A stretch of 64,000 nt of DNA from Catellatospora methionotrophica (GCF_011297335.1 NZ_JAAOTJ010000004.1:124001-188000), one strand, 5' to 3'; positions 15,162 to 27,921 are shown, counted from the first letter of the stretch. A program made the numbers and translations. The notes: a model not told the origin generated them from the sequence alone.

Positions 15162-16364
15162 ATGCCCGACGACAACTTCCTGGAAACCCTGTTCGGTTCC
15201 CCGCCCTCGCCGCCCCCGCCCCCCGCGGTCCCGGCGGCGTTCTGGACGCCGCCTCCGGCCTCGCCGCGCCGCGTCCCGCCCCGCCGTTACGGCCTGCTGG
15301 TCACGCTGCTGGTCGGAATCACCGCCATCCCCAGCTGGATCGTGCTGCGGGCCGGTGTCGAGGGCGTCGACCCCGACTTCGGCGCGCGCCTGGCCGGACC
15401 GGTCGAGCCGTTCGTCATCCCCGGCGACCACCGCGCCCAGGCCCCGTTCCGGCTGCCCGAGCGCCCGCTGCGGCCCGCCCCGCAGACCGACCCCGGCCTG
15501 GCCCAGCCCGCCGGAGCGCCCGGTGCGCACACCGAGGACGACGACGACCGCCCCGACGACGTCGCGGTCCCCGTCCTCGAACGCCGCCGCCCGGCCGTCA
15601 CGCTGCCGATCCGGCCGATCTGGCGCCCGGCCAGGCCGGTCCCGGCCCGCCCGCAGCCGCCCGCGGGCGGCCCATCCGCCCCGTCCACGCCCGGCAACCC
15701 CCGGCCACCAGGCATTCCTCCTGTTCCTGGCGGACCGTGGTGGCCGGGGCCGTCGCACCCCGGTGGTCCGGGTTCCCCTGGCGGACACGACCATCCCGGC
15801 CGCCCGCCGGGTTCGCACGGGCCGGGACGACCGGGCGGCCACGGCTGGCCGGGCACTCCCGACGGGCCGACCACCCCGGGCCGGCCGGGCTGGCCAGGGG
15901 GCGGTTCGGGAGGTTCCGGCTGGCCGGGCGGGTCGGGCGGCGAACCGTGTGAGCGGCCTGGTCCGCGCTGGCGTCCTGGCTCGGTGCAGACCGCGCCCGT
16001 GCGACCCGCCGGTCCGGCGGTGCGCCGACCCGCCACCAGCCGCCTTCCGCTGGCCGCCGCCCGAGGCTCACTGAAAACCCGTGCCACCGCGGACCCGACC
16101 TCGCGGCAACCCGCCGCACACCAGCCCGCCGCGGACGGCAAGGCCGCAGTTCACGGCAAGTCTGGACGTCTTAAGACCGCAGGTCACGGCAAGCTGACCG
16201 GCCGCAGCAAGATCGGGATCCGGAACAAGGGCGCCAGCCACAGCAAATCCGACGGTCACAGCAACGCCGCAGCTCACGGCAAGGTAGATGGTCACAGCAA
16301 AAAGGCCGCCGCTAAAAAGCGGGCAGCCAAGATCAAGGCTGGCCGAGGGCATCGACGAGGCTGA
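15162..16364 (+). CDS. membrane-anchored Pro/Gly-rich protein with Lys/His-rich tail
   Basis: A 400-residue protein that I do not recognise. The ATG at 15162 has GGAG 8 nt upstream. A Pro-rich head of 42 residues ends with basic residues and leads into one membrane segment (44-62, GLLVTLLVGITAIPSWIVL), so the long C-terminal part should be outside. That part has a Pro-rich stretch with DDDD, a collagen-like Gly/Pro region at about 185-265 with many GxP and WPG triplets, then a tail of about 75 residues rich in Lys, His, Ser and Gly with repeats like HGK, GHSK and RSK. The tail is less GC-rich than the rest. An extracytoplasmic polyanion- or metal-binding role is possible but unproven. Confidence 0.75.
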   Translation: MPDDNFLETLFGSPPSPPPPPAVPAAFWTPPPASPRRVPPRRYGLLVTLLVGITAIPSWIVLRAGVEGVDPDFGARLAGPVEPFVIPGDHRAQAPFRLPERPLRPAPQTDPGLAQPAGAPGAHTEDDDDRPDDVAVPVLERRRPAVTLPIRPIWRPARPVPARPQPPAGGPSAPSTPGNPRPPGIPPVPGGPWWPGPSHPGGPGSPGGHDHPGRPPGSHGPGRPGGHGWPGTPDGPTTPGRPGWPGGGSGGSGWPGGSGGEPCERPGPRWRPGSVQTAPVRPAGPAVRRPATSRLPLAAARGSLKTRATADPTSRQPAAHQPAADGKAAVHGKSGRLKTAGHGKLTGRSKIGIRNKGASHSKSDGHSNAAAHGKVDGHSKKAAAKKRAAKIKAGRGHRRG

Positions 16365-16487
16365 TCCGTTCTTGTGGACGTTGCCACAGCCACCGCCGGC
16401 GTCCACAAAAACAGATCTTGCTGACGGCTCGCCGCGAGATCACCGCGATTTGCGGGAAAGTGCGGCTTAGCGTTCGCGGCGGCAAAG

Positions 16488-16532
16488 ATCGGGGAGGTCT
16501 GTAGTCGCTCAGCGACCACAGACCTCCCCGAT
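16488..16532. terminator. hairpin between convergent genes
   Basis: ATCGGGGAGGTCTG (16488-16501) pairs with CAGACCTCCCCGAT (16519-16532), with an inner GTCGCT/AGCGAC stem. It lies between the plus-strand gene ending at 16364 and the minus-strand GTPase gene ending at 16541, so it can serve both. Confidence 0.65.
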
Positions 16533-16540
16533 GGAGAGAC

Positions 16541-17839
16541 TCAGGACAGGGTCGTGCGGGAGCGTTCGTAGGCGGCGAGGGCGCGGCGGACCGGCTCGAC
16601 GATGTAGCGCAGGGCGACCTTGTCGATCTCGGCGCGGAGCACGACCTCGGTCTTCTGGTCGGCGCGCTTCTTGCCGCCGGGCAGCCACATCCGGCGCGGG
16701 CGCTGGGCGTCGGCGAACGCGACCGCCTGGCCCAGGGCGGCGGGCAGTTCGTTCAGGCGGGACCGGGCGGCCTGCTCGACGGCGCTGGCCCAGGGGCCGG
16801 GCAGGCCGACGGAGGCGCTGGCGGCGTACGCCTGGATGGTCTGCTGGATGCGGGCCGCGTCGGTGCCGGCCGAGGACAGCCCGCGTACCAGCGGGTTGAT
16901 CGACGGCGGGCTGACCGGGCCGCCGACCAGCTTGGACAGGTCGGCGATGCTCGCGGTGAGGTCGCGGTCGACGGACTCCTCGGCGAGTGTGCCGCGCAGG
17001 ATCATCGGTTCGAGCAGGGAGCGCAGCGCGGAGACGCCGGAGTGGCCGCGCGGGGAGCGCTCGGCGATGAACGGGCCGGGCTTCGGCTTGATCGGGCCGC
17101 GCTTGGCCGCGGGCAGGGCCGGGACCTCGCCGGTGGCCGACGTCGGCACGAGCGGGACCTTCGACAGGCCGCCGTCGTCGAGCAGCTGGCGCAGGTCGGC
17201 GCCGACCTTGGGCAGCTGCGCGGGCTGCAGCCGGTCGGTCTGGTTGAGCGCGACGATCAGGCCTTCCCGCGAGCTGGCGAGCTGGCGCAGGTAGCCCTCG
17301 TGCACGAGCTGGTCGCCGTACTTCTGCGGGTCGCAGATCCAGATGACCACGTCGACGAGGTGCAGCAGCCGGTCGACCTCGGCGCGGTGGCGCGGCTCGA
17401 CGGAGTCGACGTCGGGCAGGTCGAGCAGGATCATGCCGCGCAGGCCGACCTCGTCGTTGGCGTCCAGCGCCGACTCCCGGGTGAACCGGCGGCGGGAGGA
17501 CACGCCGAGCCAGTCCAGCAGCTCGTCGGCGTAGGTGAGGCTGCCCCAGACGCAGGCGTACGGCTCGGAGGTGGTCGGGCGCAGGATGCCCGCTGGCGAC
17601 CGGTCGATCGTGGTGAACGCGTTGAACATGCTCGACTTGCCGCTGCCGGTCGTCCCGGCCAGCGCGATGGTGGTGAACCCCCTGGCCAGCCGCAGCCGGT
17701 CGGCGGAGCGCTCCGCCACCGTGCGCGCGTTCTCCATCGCCGGCTCGCCGGCGAGGTGCTCGCCCGCCAGGTCGACGAACTGCTGGACCATGTCGAGCTT
17801 GGTGGTGACGGACTCACTGCCGGGGGTGGAGTGGGTCAC
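16541..17839 (-). CDS. P-loop GTPase with C-terminal helical domain
   Basis: A 432-residue protein starting at GTG 17839 behind GAGGAGG. A helical lead-in of about 55 residues precedes the GTPase core: G1 AGTTGSGKSS, a switch region with GILRPTTSEP, G3 DLPDVDS, and G4 NQTD. The last 170 residues are helical, with no membrane segment. It belongs to the dynamin/Era-like (YfjP-type) GTPases; the cellular role is not known to me. It shares ILRPTT after the P-loop with the GTPase encoded just upstream, so the two are paralogues, 78 bp apart and probably one transcript that starts opposite dnaK. Confidence 0.85.
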   Translation of the reverse strand: MTHSTPGSESVTTKLDMVQQFVDLAGEHLAGEPAMENARTVAERSADRLRLARGFTTIALAGTTGSGKSSMFNAFTTIDRSPAGILRPTTSEPYACVWGSLTYADELLDWLGVSSRRRFTRESALDANDEVGLRGMILLDLPDVDSVEPRHRAEVDRLLHLVDVVIWICDPQKYGDQLVHEGYLRQLASSREGLIVALNQTDRLQPAQLPKVGADLRQLLDDGGLSKVPLVPTSATGEVPALPAAKRGPIKPKPGPFIAERSPRGHSGVSALRSLLEPMILRGTLAEESVDRDLTASIADLSKLVGGPVSPPSINPLVRGLSSAGTDAARIQQTIQAYAASASVGLPGPWASAVEQAARSRLNELPAALGQAVAFADAQRPRRMWLPGGKKRADQKTEVVLRAEIDKVALRYIVEPVRRALAAYERSRTTLS

Positions 17840-17917
17840 TGGTCCCTCCTCACGCTCTCCTCAGCCGACGCGGTGCCGACCTGAACCCTCGTCGCCCGCG
17901 GGAGCGGCCGTCCGGTG

Positions 17918-18541
17918 TCATCTTGACTCGGCAAGTTTCGCACTCGCGGTCTTGTCGAGGAACTCCCAGATCGGGGTGACCACTCGGTCCGAGAGCATGC
18001 CCTGCCGGTCGAGCGCCGATTCGGCCACCACGAACAGCGGCACCGGTTCGCCGAGCAGCTGGGTCAGGTGCGGCAGGATCTCGTCCGCGGCCTCGGTGGG
18101 CAGCCGGTTGAGGATCACCGCGAGGTCGACCCGGCGTTGCTGCGCGGCCCTCAGGTGCCGCCACGCCTCGGCGTCAGCGTAACGGCTCGCGGTGGTCACG
18201 AAGATCCAGAGGTCTGCCTGTTCGAACACGGCGTCGGTGACCGACCGGTTCTTCTGGTCGATGGCGTTGAGGTCCGGCGCGTCGACGATGGCGACGTGCG
18301 AGGGCAGGGCGGGGGCGGCGATCGGGTGCAGCCCGGCCACGTGGGTCGCCGCGACGCTGCGCGGGTGGCAGGTCAGCACGGGCTTGCGGGTGGTGGGGCG
18401 CAGGATGCCGGTGGCGCTGACGGGTGACCGGACCAGGCTGTTCACCAGCGTGGACTTGCCCGCTCCGGTCGGCCCGCCGACCACCGCGAGCAGAGGGCCG
18501 GTCCGCACCGCGCCCTCGTCGGTTACTCGTTGGTCATACAC
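17918..18541 (-). CDS. short P-loop GTPase, paralogue of its downstream neighbour
   Basis: A protein of about 207 residues made almost only of a GTPase core. G1 is GGPTGAGKST, the switch reads GILRPTTRKP, G3 is DAPDLNAID, and the G4 position reads LNRLP, where the usual NKxD aspartate is missing; an Asp-less G4 may alter nucleotide specificity. It lacks the helical C-terminal domain of the neighbour. No ATG is available: GTG 18541 is the best upstream start but has no ribosome site, so it may be leaderless, or the start may be GTG 18508. Its promoter must lie in the dnaK intergenic region, which carries two HAIR boxes. Confidence 0.75.
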   Translation of the reverse strand: MYDQRVTDEGAVRTGPLLAVVGGPTGAGKSTLVNSLVRSPVSATGILRPTTRKPVLTCHPRSVAATHVAGLHPIAAPALPSHVAIVDAPDLNAIDQKNRSVTDAVFEQADLWIFVTTASRYADAEAWRHLRAAQQRRVDLAVILNRLPTEAADEILPHLTQLLGEPVPLFVVAESALDRQGMLSDRVVTPIWEFLDKTASAKLAESR

Positions 18542-18589
18542 AGGGGAAGCGTAAGCGGAAATGGGACAACTCACTAGGACACCGTCAAA

Positions 18590-18610
18590 CTTGAGTGTGA
18601 TCGACTCAAC
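18590..18610. promoter_or_regulatory. HAIR box 1 (HspR operator) at dnaK
   Basis: CTTGAGT-N7-ACTCAAC matches the HspR-associated inverted repeat CTTGAGT-N7-ACTCAAG at 13 of 14 positions. It lies between the GTPase gene start and the dnaK promoter, 49 bp from the former. Confidence 0.85.
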
Positions 18611-18617
18611 CTTCCGC

Positions 18618-18646
18618 TTGACACTTCCCTGTCTCATGTCAGTATT
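18618..18646 (+). promoter_or_regulatory. predicted dnaK promoter
   Basis: TTGACA at 18618-18623 is a perfect -35 hexamer; 17 bp later AGTATT at 18641-18646 is a weak -10. The element sits between the two HAIR boxes and the second box overlaps the -10, which fits repression by HspR. Confidence 0.55.
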
Positions 18647-18664
18647 GAGCCGTCCGGACTCAAC
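18644..18664. promoter_or_regulatory. HAIR box 2 (HspR operator) at dnaK
   Basis: ATTGAGC-N7-ACTCAAC is a second, weaker HAIR match with TTGAG-N9-CTCAA spacing (TTGAG at 18645, CTCAA at 18659). It overlaps the predicted -10 region of dnaK, 40 bp upstream of the start codon. Confidence 0.75.
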
Positions 18665-18703
18665 TTGAATCTGCGGCAACCTTGATCTTGGAGGAACACG
18701 ACA

Positions 18704-20541
<1,838 letters not shown>

Positions 20542-20545
<4 letters not shown>

Positions 20546-21372
20546 CCGGAGCAGCACAGGGTGCCTCGCCGGCGGAGGAGCAGCCTCCCGCCGGCGAGCG
20601 CATCGTGATCAAGAACAAGCGCAAGATCAGCCCGAGCGGAGCGACCATGTCCGAGCAGCCGGCGACGCCGGCCGCCCCGGCGGCCGACACCGAGCAGCCC
20701 GCTCCGGCGCAGGAGACCCCTGCCCCGGAAAGCAGCACCGAGCAGAACCCGACCCCGGACGTCACCGACCAGGTCATCGGGGAGCAGGACACCGTCGAGG
20801 TGCCGGTCTCCCCGCAGCCTGAGGCGGCGGCCGAAGCCGAGCAGGCCGAAGCCGAGCCGGTCGAGGGCGAGGTCGTCGAGGCCGAGCCCGTCGTCACCGC
20901 CGCACCCGCGGCGGAGCAGCCCGCCCCGGCGAAGCTGGGCGCGGAGCTAGCGCAGCTCCGTTCAGCCCTGGGGGAGCGCACCGCGGACCTCCAGCGGGTG
21001 ACCGCCGAGTACGCCAACTACCGCAAGCGGGTGGAGCGCGACCGTACGGTCTCCGCCGAACTCGCCACCGGCCAGGTGCTGTCGGCACTGCTGCCGGTGC
21101 TGGACGACCTTGACCGGGCGCGCGAGCACGGCGACCTGACCGGGCCGTTCGGCGCGGTGGCCGACCAGATCGCGGCGGTCGCGGCGAAGTTCGGCCTGAC
21201 CGCGTTCGGCGAGAAGGGCGACGCCTTCGACCCGAACCGGCACGAGGCGGTTGCGCACCTGCCGTCCGCCGACGTGACCGAGCCGACGTGCATCGACGTG
21301 ATGCGCCGGGGCTACCTGCTGGGCGAGCGCCTGCTGCGCCCGGCGATGGTGGCCGTAGCCGCGCCAGAGTGA
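20542..21372 (+). CDS. grpE: nucleotide exchange factor GrpE
   Basis: A 276-residue GrpE starting at GTG 20542, which overlaps the dnaK stop (GTGA). The first 130 residues are a long Glu/Ala/Pro-rich disordered region, larger than in most GrpE proteins. From about residue 135 come the coiled-coil ([20 protein letters not shown]), the conserved [14 protein letters not shown] and a C-terminal beta domain ending [16 protein letters not shown]. It exchanges ADP for ATP on DnaK. An internal ATG at 20647 (MSEQPATP) could be an alternative start that keeps the core; the overlap favours the GTG. Confidence 0.95.
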
Positions 21373-21452
21373 CACCATGACCGGGGCTCTCTCCCCGCCC
21401 CGATTCCGGGTGCGGGGAGGGAGCTTCGATCCTGACAGGGGGAGGGGGACGG

Positions 21453-22610
21453 ATGAGCTCGAAAGACTGGCTGGAGAAGGACTTCTACGCCGTGCTCGGA
21501 GTGGCCAAGGACGCCACTTCCAGCGAGATCAAGAAGGCGTACCGCAGGCTCGCTCGCGAGCTGCATCCTGACCACAATCCCGGCAACGCCGCCGCCGAGG
21601 AACGGTTCAAGGCGGTGTCCGAGGCGTACGACGTGCTGTCGGACGAGGGCAGGCGGCGTGAGTACGACGAGATGCGCTCGCTGTTCGAGGCCGGCGCGTT
21701 CCGGCGCGGCGCCCGCGGCGGCCAGCAGTTCGACGTGAACGACCTGTTCGCCCAGGGCGGCGGACGCCAAGGCCCGGACCAGCGGTTCGGCGGCGCGAGC
21801 TTCTCCGACCTGTTCGGCTCGATCTTCTCCGGCGGCGCGGGCACCGGGGCTCCCCCGCGCGGCCCGGCCCGTGGGCGTGACGTCGAGGCCGAGATCTTCC
21901 TGGACTTCGCCGACGCGGTGCAGGGCACCACCCAGCCGCTGACGCTGCGCACGCTGGGCGTCTGCGACACCTGCCACGGCGACGGGGCCAAGCCGGGCAC
22001 CCGCCCGCGGGCCTGCCCGCACTGCCAGGGCACCGGTGTGGTCAACCGCAACCAGGGCGCGTTCGGCTTCTCCGAGGCCTGCCGCGACTGCCAGGGCGTG
22101 GGCACGGTGGTGGACTCCAAGTGCCCGGAGTGCCACGGCTCCGGCGGGGTGACCAAGACCCGCACGCTGACCGTACGCATCCCGTCCGGTGTCTCCGACG
22201 GCCAGCGCATCCGGCTGGCCGGGCGCGGCGAGCCGGGCGAGCGCGGGGGCGCCCCCGGTGACCTCTACATCCGCGCGATCGTGCGCCCGGACGCGATGTT
22301 CGGCCGCAACGGCGACGACCTGACCGTGACGGTCCCGGTCACGTACGCCGAGTCGGTGCTGGGCGCGGAGGTCCGGGTGCCCACTTTGGACGGCATGATG
22401 AAGGTCAAGGTGCCCGCCGGCACGCCCAGCGGGCGGCTGCTGCGGGTGCGGGGCAAGGGTGTGCCCAAACGTGATGGCCACAGCGGGGATCTGCTGGTTA
22501 CCGTGGAGATCGTGGTGCCGCAGCAGCTCTCCGAGGAGGCCCGGGAGGCGCTGCTGCGCTTCACCGAGCTGGCCCCGCCGGTGCGGCGGGACCACCTGGA
22601 ACGGAGGTGA
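21453..22610 (+). CDS. dnaJ: co-chaperone DnaJ (Hsp40)
   Basis: A 385-residue type I J-protein. The J domain (residues 10-72) has HPD at 38-40. A Gly/Phe-rich linker is followed by the zinc region with four CxxCxGxG units (CDTCHGDG, CPHCQGTG, CRDCQGVG, CPECHGSG), then the substrate-binding beta domain. It stimulates DnaK ATPase and delivers substrates. GGGGGAGGGGGA lies upstream of the ATG, 80 bp after grpE. Its stop codon lies within the perfect anti-Shine-Dalgarno match used by hspR, so the two are coupled. Confidence 0.97.
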   Translation: MSSKDWLEKDFYAVLGVAKDATSSEIKKAYRRLARELHPDHNPGNAAAEERFKAVSEAYDVLSDEGRRREYDEMRSLFEAGAFRRGARGGQQFDVNDLFAQGGGRQGPDQRFGGASFSDLFGSIFSGGAGTGAPPRGPARGRDVEAEIFLDFADAVQGTTQPLTLRTLGVCDTCHGDGAKPGTRPRACPHCQGTGVVNRNQGAFGFSEACRDCQGVGTVVDSKCPECHGSGGVTKTRTLTVRIPSGVSDGQRIRLAGRGEPGERGGAPGDLYIRAIVRPDAMFGRNGDDLTVTVPVTYAESVLGAEVRVPTLDGMMKVKVPAGTPSGRLLRVRGKGVPKRDGHSGDLLVTVEIVVPQQLSEEAREALLRFTELAPPVRRDHLERR

Positions 22611-22616
22611 TCCACA

Positions 22617-23024
22617 GTGGATGAACACGCGAAGGTGCTGCTCATCTCGGTGGCCGCGCAGCTGGCCGGCATGCACCCGCAGACGCTGCGGCAGTACGAC
22701 CGGATGGGTCTGGTCGAGCCGGGCCGCTCCGCGGGCGGTGGACGCCGCTACAGCCTGCGCGATGTCGAGCTGCTGCGCGAGATCCAGCGGCTGAGCCAGG
22801 AGGAGGGCGTCAGCCTGGCCGGGGTCAAGCGGATCATCGACCTGGAGCGGATGGTGCTGGAGTTGCGCGAGCGGCTGGAGCACGCGCACCAGCAGCTCGT
22901 GTACGCCGAGCGGCGGCTTGCGCAGCTGGAGACCATCTCGGCGTTCCCGCGCACCGATCTGCTGCCGAGCACGCGCACGTCGACGGCGCTGGTGGTGTGG
23001 CGTCCCCGTTCGGCCGAAGGCTGA
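22617..23024 (+). CDS. hspR: heat-shock repressor HspR (MerR family)
   Basis: A 135-residue MerR-type regulator. Its winged helix has LISVAAQLAGMHPQTLRQYD and GRRYSLRDVELL, and a coiled-coil (EQ-rich, 80-115) serves for dimerisation. It binds HAIR boxes, probably with DnaK as co-repressor, and represses the heat-shock operons. The start is GTG 22617; GGAGGTGATC, a perfect anti-Shine-Dalgarno sequence, spans the dnaJ stop. Matching operators occur at 18590, 18644 (dnaK) and 25281 (clpB). It is autoregulated as the last gene of the operon (established for the family, inferred here). Confidence 0.96.
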   Translation: MDEHAKVLLISVAAQLAGMHPQTLRQYDRMGLVEPGRSAGGGRRYSLRDVELLREIQRLSQEEGVSLAGVKRIIDLERMVLELRERLEHAHQQLVYAERRLAQLETISAFPRTDLLPSTRTSTALVVWRPRSAEG

Positions 23025-23064
23025 GTAGGGCTCAGCTCCGGCCGGTATCCTCGATAAGGGACAA

Positions 23065-23080
23065 GTCCGAATTGTCGGAC
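23065..23080. promoter_or_regulatory. short inverted repeat upstream of the MT0933-like gene
   Basis: GTCCGA-ATTG-TCGGAC, with outer ACA/TGT that could extend it, lies 20 bp before the start codon at 23100. It may be a regulator site or a small leader hairpin; it is not a HAIR box. Confidence 0.35.
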
Positions 23081-23099
23081 TGTCTCAGAGGGGGATGAA

Positions 23100-23348
23100 A
23101 TGGGCATGTTGGACAAGGCCAAGGACGCCCTGGGCATCGACGACAAGGCGGACCAGGCCTCGGACAAGGCCAAGCAGATGTCGGACCAGGCCAAAGGCAA
23201 GACCTCGGGCATGACCGACAAGGCCAAGGACATGGTCGACAAAGGCGGCGACATGGCCGACGACAAGACCGGCGGCAAGTACGCGGGTCACGTCGACAAG
23301 GCCCAGGACATGTCCAAAGACGCGATCGACAAGATGAACAAGAAATAA
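23100..23348 (+). CDS. small MT0933-like (Rv0909-type) antitoxin-family protein
   Basis: An 82-residue, highly charged protein starting at ATG 23100 behind AGAGGGGG. It begins MGMLDKAKDALG and carries DDKTGGKYAGHVDKAQD near the end, the signature of the MT0933 antitoxin family (Rv0909 of M. tuberculosis). The middle is made of repeating DKAK/DQAK/DKGG units with many Asp, Lys and Met, like LEA-type hydrophilic stress proteins. No Rv0910-like SRPBCC toxin is adjacent, so the antitoxin name may not describe its role. It follows hspR and is closed by a strong hairpin. Confidence 0.82.
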   Translation: MGMLDKAKDALGIDDKADQASDKAKQMSDQAKGKTSGMTDKAKDMVDKGGDMADDKTGGKYAGHVDKAQDMSKDAIDKMNKK

Positions 23349-23360
23349 GTCGTATCGCGC

Positions 23361-23397
23361 CACGGCTCCCCGCGGTCAGGTGCCGCGGGGAGCCGTG
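23361..23397. terminator. bidirectional terminator hairpin
   Basis: CACGGCTCCCCGCGG (23361-23375) pairs perfectly with CCGCGGGGAGCCGTG (23383-23397) around 7 nt, then TT. It separates the convergent genes ending at 23348 (+) and 23405 (-). Confidence 0.8.
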
Positions 23398-23404
23398 TTG
23401 CGAG

Positions 23405-23836
23405 TTATTGCAGTCTCCGCGAGTGCCGGACCAGGCCGCCCTCGCACCACTCGTGGTAGTCGAACAGGCCGGGCCGGGCCAGCAGCACGCGGGTGTTGTG
23501 GGCCCAGATCGCCATCTGCTCGTCGCCCTCCTCCTCGGCCTCCTCGACCAGCTTGCGCAGCTTGCGCCGAGGGTGGGCCTTGAAGCCGGTGCGGATCGCG
23601 TCGGCGGCGTAGATGTAGAGGCAGTGCATGGCGAAGCGGCGGGCGGGGCAACTGGTGTCCATCGCCAGGTCGAACAGGGTCGCGATGAGCCGGTCACCGG
23701 AGACGAGCAGGTCCCAGTCCGGCGGCATGGCGGTGAGCGGCACGGAGTCCGGCGCGTACGCCCAGGTGCGCAACTCGTGGGGGGTGGGGTCGACCGGGTT
23801 GGCGAATCCTCGGAACACCGCCGGGGGAGCGCTCAT
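23405..23836 (-). CDS. conserved hypothetical protein, helical
   Basis: A 143-residue protein starting at ATG 23836 behind GGAGGAGATA, a strong ribosome site. It has a Pro-rich lead with two Trp residues, then LIATLFDLAMDTSC, CLYIYAADAI and an Arg/Lys-rich helix RRKLRKLVEEAEEEGDEQM followed by WAHNTRVLLARP and YHEWCEGGLVR. It is soluble, with no membrane or export signal. I do not recognise a family with a function. It sits alone on the minus strand between the hspR operon and a lipoprotein gene. The 254-bp gap upstream (23837-24090) holds nothing else I can support. Confidence 0.72.
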   Translation of the reverse strand: MSAPPAVFRGFANPVDPTPHELRTWAYAPDSVPLTAMPPDWDLLVSGDRLIATLFDLAMDTSCPARRFAMHCLYIYAADAIRTGFKAHPRRKLRKLVEEAEEEGDEQMAIWAHNTRVLLARPGLFDYHEWCEGGLVRHSRRLQ

Positions 23837-24090
23837 CGTTATCTCCTCCGCTGTGAAGACGCGGGATTGTGGAAGACGCGGCCAAATTCAGCGGCGCTGC
23901 TGCCGCGACACGCTAGCGCGCCCGCGCAGGTCAGCGGAAGGTCGCGGCAAGTACTTTCATCAACCTGTTACGCATTGCGACCAACCCTGCACGGCCGCTG
24001 AGCGTCGGCGGGAGGCCTTGCGCGCGCGGATCGACCATCACGACACGGCGGCGCGGGGAACCTACCCGGCCGCTCGCGGCTCGACCGGGT

Positions 24091-25245
24091 ATGACTTCCA
24101 CCAGCGTGAATAGGTTCGCGGGCCGGGCGCGCCCGCTGCTCGTCCTGACGCTCGGGCTCGCGCTGGCCGCGGCCTGCACACCGCGTGGCGAGACGCCTGC
24201 CGGGCCGTCCGGCGCGGCGGCCCCCTCCGCGACCGCGTCGCCGCCCGCTCGGGCCACCGTCACCGAGCGCACCGCCGACGTCGGTGTGCCCCCGGACTAC
24301 CACCCGTTCGTCGAGTTCGCCGACGCCCGCCACGGCTACGCCGTCTTCACCGACTGCGGCGGCAGCGGGCCGTGCCGGGGCCGCCTGTTCGCCACCGAGG
24401 ACGCGGGAAAGACCTGGCAGGCCCGGCCGATGCCACTGGCCGAGGACAAGAGCATCCAGCTGTACGTGGTGGGTCCGAAGCAGATGATGATCTGGGGCGA
24501 GCAGGCCGACGGCTACCACCTGTCCCGCGACGGCGGCCTGACCTTCGCCTTCAGCCGCACCATCCCGGCCGACTACCACGCCGCCACCGGCGTGCGGTAC
24601 GGCGTGGACTACACCGCGACCGAGCCGGTGCTGCGCGACTGGCAGACCGGCGAGCCGGTGCCGCTGCCCGACGGCTACCAGGGTGCGGGCGCGGTCGCCA
24701 CGCCGGACGGCGCGATCTGGCTGACCACGCTGGAGCCGAGGAAGGAGACCGCCCGCAGCGTCGACGGCGGGCGCACCTGGCAGCGGCTGCCCGTGCCGGA
24801 CCAGCCCGGCCGCAAGCTGTGGATGCTGTCCGTGCGGGTCTCCCCCACCGGCGACGCCTGGCTGGTCGGCGAGCAGGACATGATGTCCGCCGGCGGCGGC
24901 ACGTCGCTGCTGCGCGGTTCGGTGCTCAAGGCCACCGGCCTGCCGCTGATCTGGCAGCTCGTGGACGGCGCCTGGCGGCCCCGGCCGATCGAGGGCCTGC
25001 GCGAGAAGCCCAACCAGCAGTACACGGTCGCCCCGGCCGGGGCCGGGCTGCTGGCCGTCGCCGGTCCGGACGCCGTCGGCTATCTGGCCGACCGCTACGT
25101 CGAGATCCCCGGCACGCCGCGTCTGGACTGGGTGACCGAGCTGCCCGACGGCACGCTGTTCGCCCGCCAGGATCAGTACGGCGAGTTCTATCTGGGCAGC
25201 GGCCGCGGCTGGCAGCGCGCATGGGTGAAGGTCACACTGCGCTAG
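24091..25245 (+). CDS. lipoprotein with Asp-box beta-propeller
   Basis: A 384-residue secreted lipoprotein. The signal peptide ends with lipobox LAAAC (Cys29); a Pro/Ala/Ser spacer follows. The mature part has several Asp-box motifs (TEDAGKTWQ, SRDGGLTF, SVDGGRTWQ), the blade-tip signature of sialidase-like and BNR beta-propellers. I see no sialidase catalytic residues, so it is more likely a binding or scaffold propeller at the cell surface. The ATG at 24091 has only a weak ribosome site. It stands alone between the hypothetical gene and clpB. Function not assigned. Confidence 0.85.
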   Translation: MTSTSVNRFAGRARPLLVLTLGLALAAACTPRGETPAGPSGAAAPSATASPPARATVTERTADVGVPPDYHPFVEFADARHGYAVFTDCGGSGPCRGRLFATEDAGKTWQARPMPLAEDKSIQLYVVGPKQMMIWGEQADGYHLSRDGGLTFAFSRTIPADYHAATGVRYGVDYTATEPVLRDWQTGEPVPLPDGYQGAGAVATPDGAIWLTTLEPRKETARSVDGGRTWQRLPVPDQPGRKLWMLSVRVSPTGDAWLVGEQDMMSAGGGTSLLRGSVLKATGLPLIWQLVDGAWRPRPIEGLREKPNQQYTVAPAGAGLLAVAGPDAVGYLADRYVEIPGTPRLDWVTELPDGTLFARQDQYGEFYLGSGRGWQRAWVKVTLR

Positions 25246-25280
25246 CCCGCAGCGGGGTCCCTCCGGACTGGCTCCGACAA

Positions 25281-25301
25281 GTTGAGTGCAGTAGGCTCAA
25301 C
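25281..25301. promoter_or_regulatory. HAIR box at clpB
   Basis: GTTGAGT-N7-GCTCAAC: TTGAG and CTCAA are separated by 9 bp exactly as in the HspR consensus. It is centred 43 bp upstream of the clpB start codon, so HspR very likely represses clpB. Confidence 0.85.
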
Positions 25302-25333
25302 TCTGGTTCGGAGACCACCAGCCGAGGGAGCGT

Positions 25334-27913
<2,580 letters not shown>

Positions 27914-27921
27914 CCGGCGGT

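Noticed and set aside
23100-23348. Complete toxin-antitoxin pair
   Set aside because: No toxin-like gene lies on either side; only the antitoxin-family protein is present.
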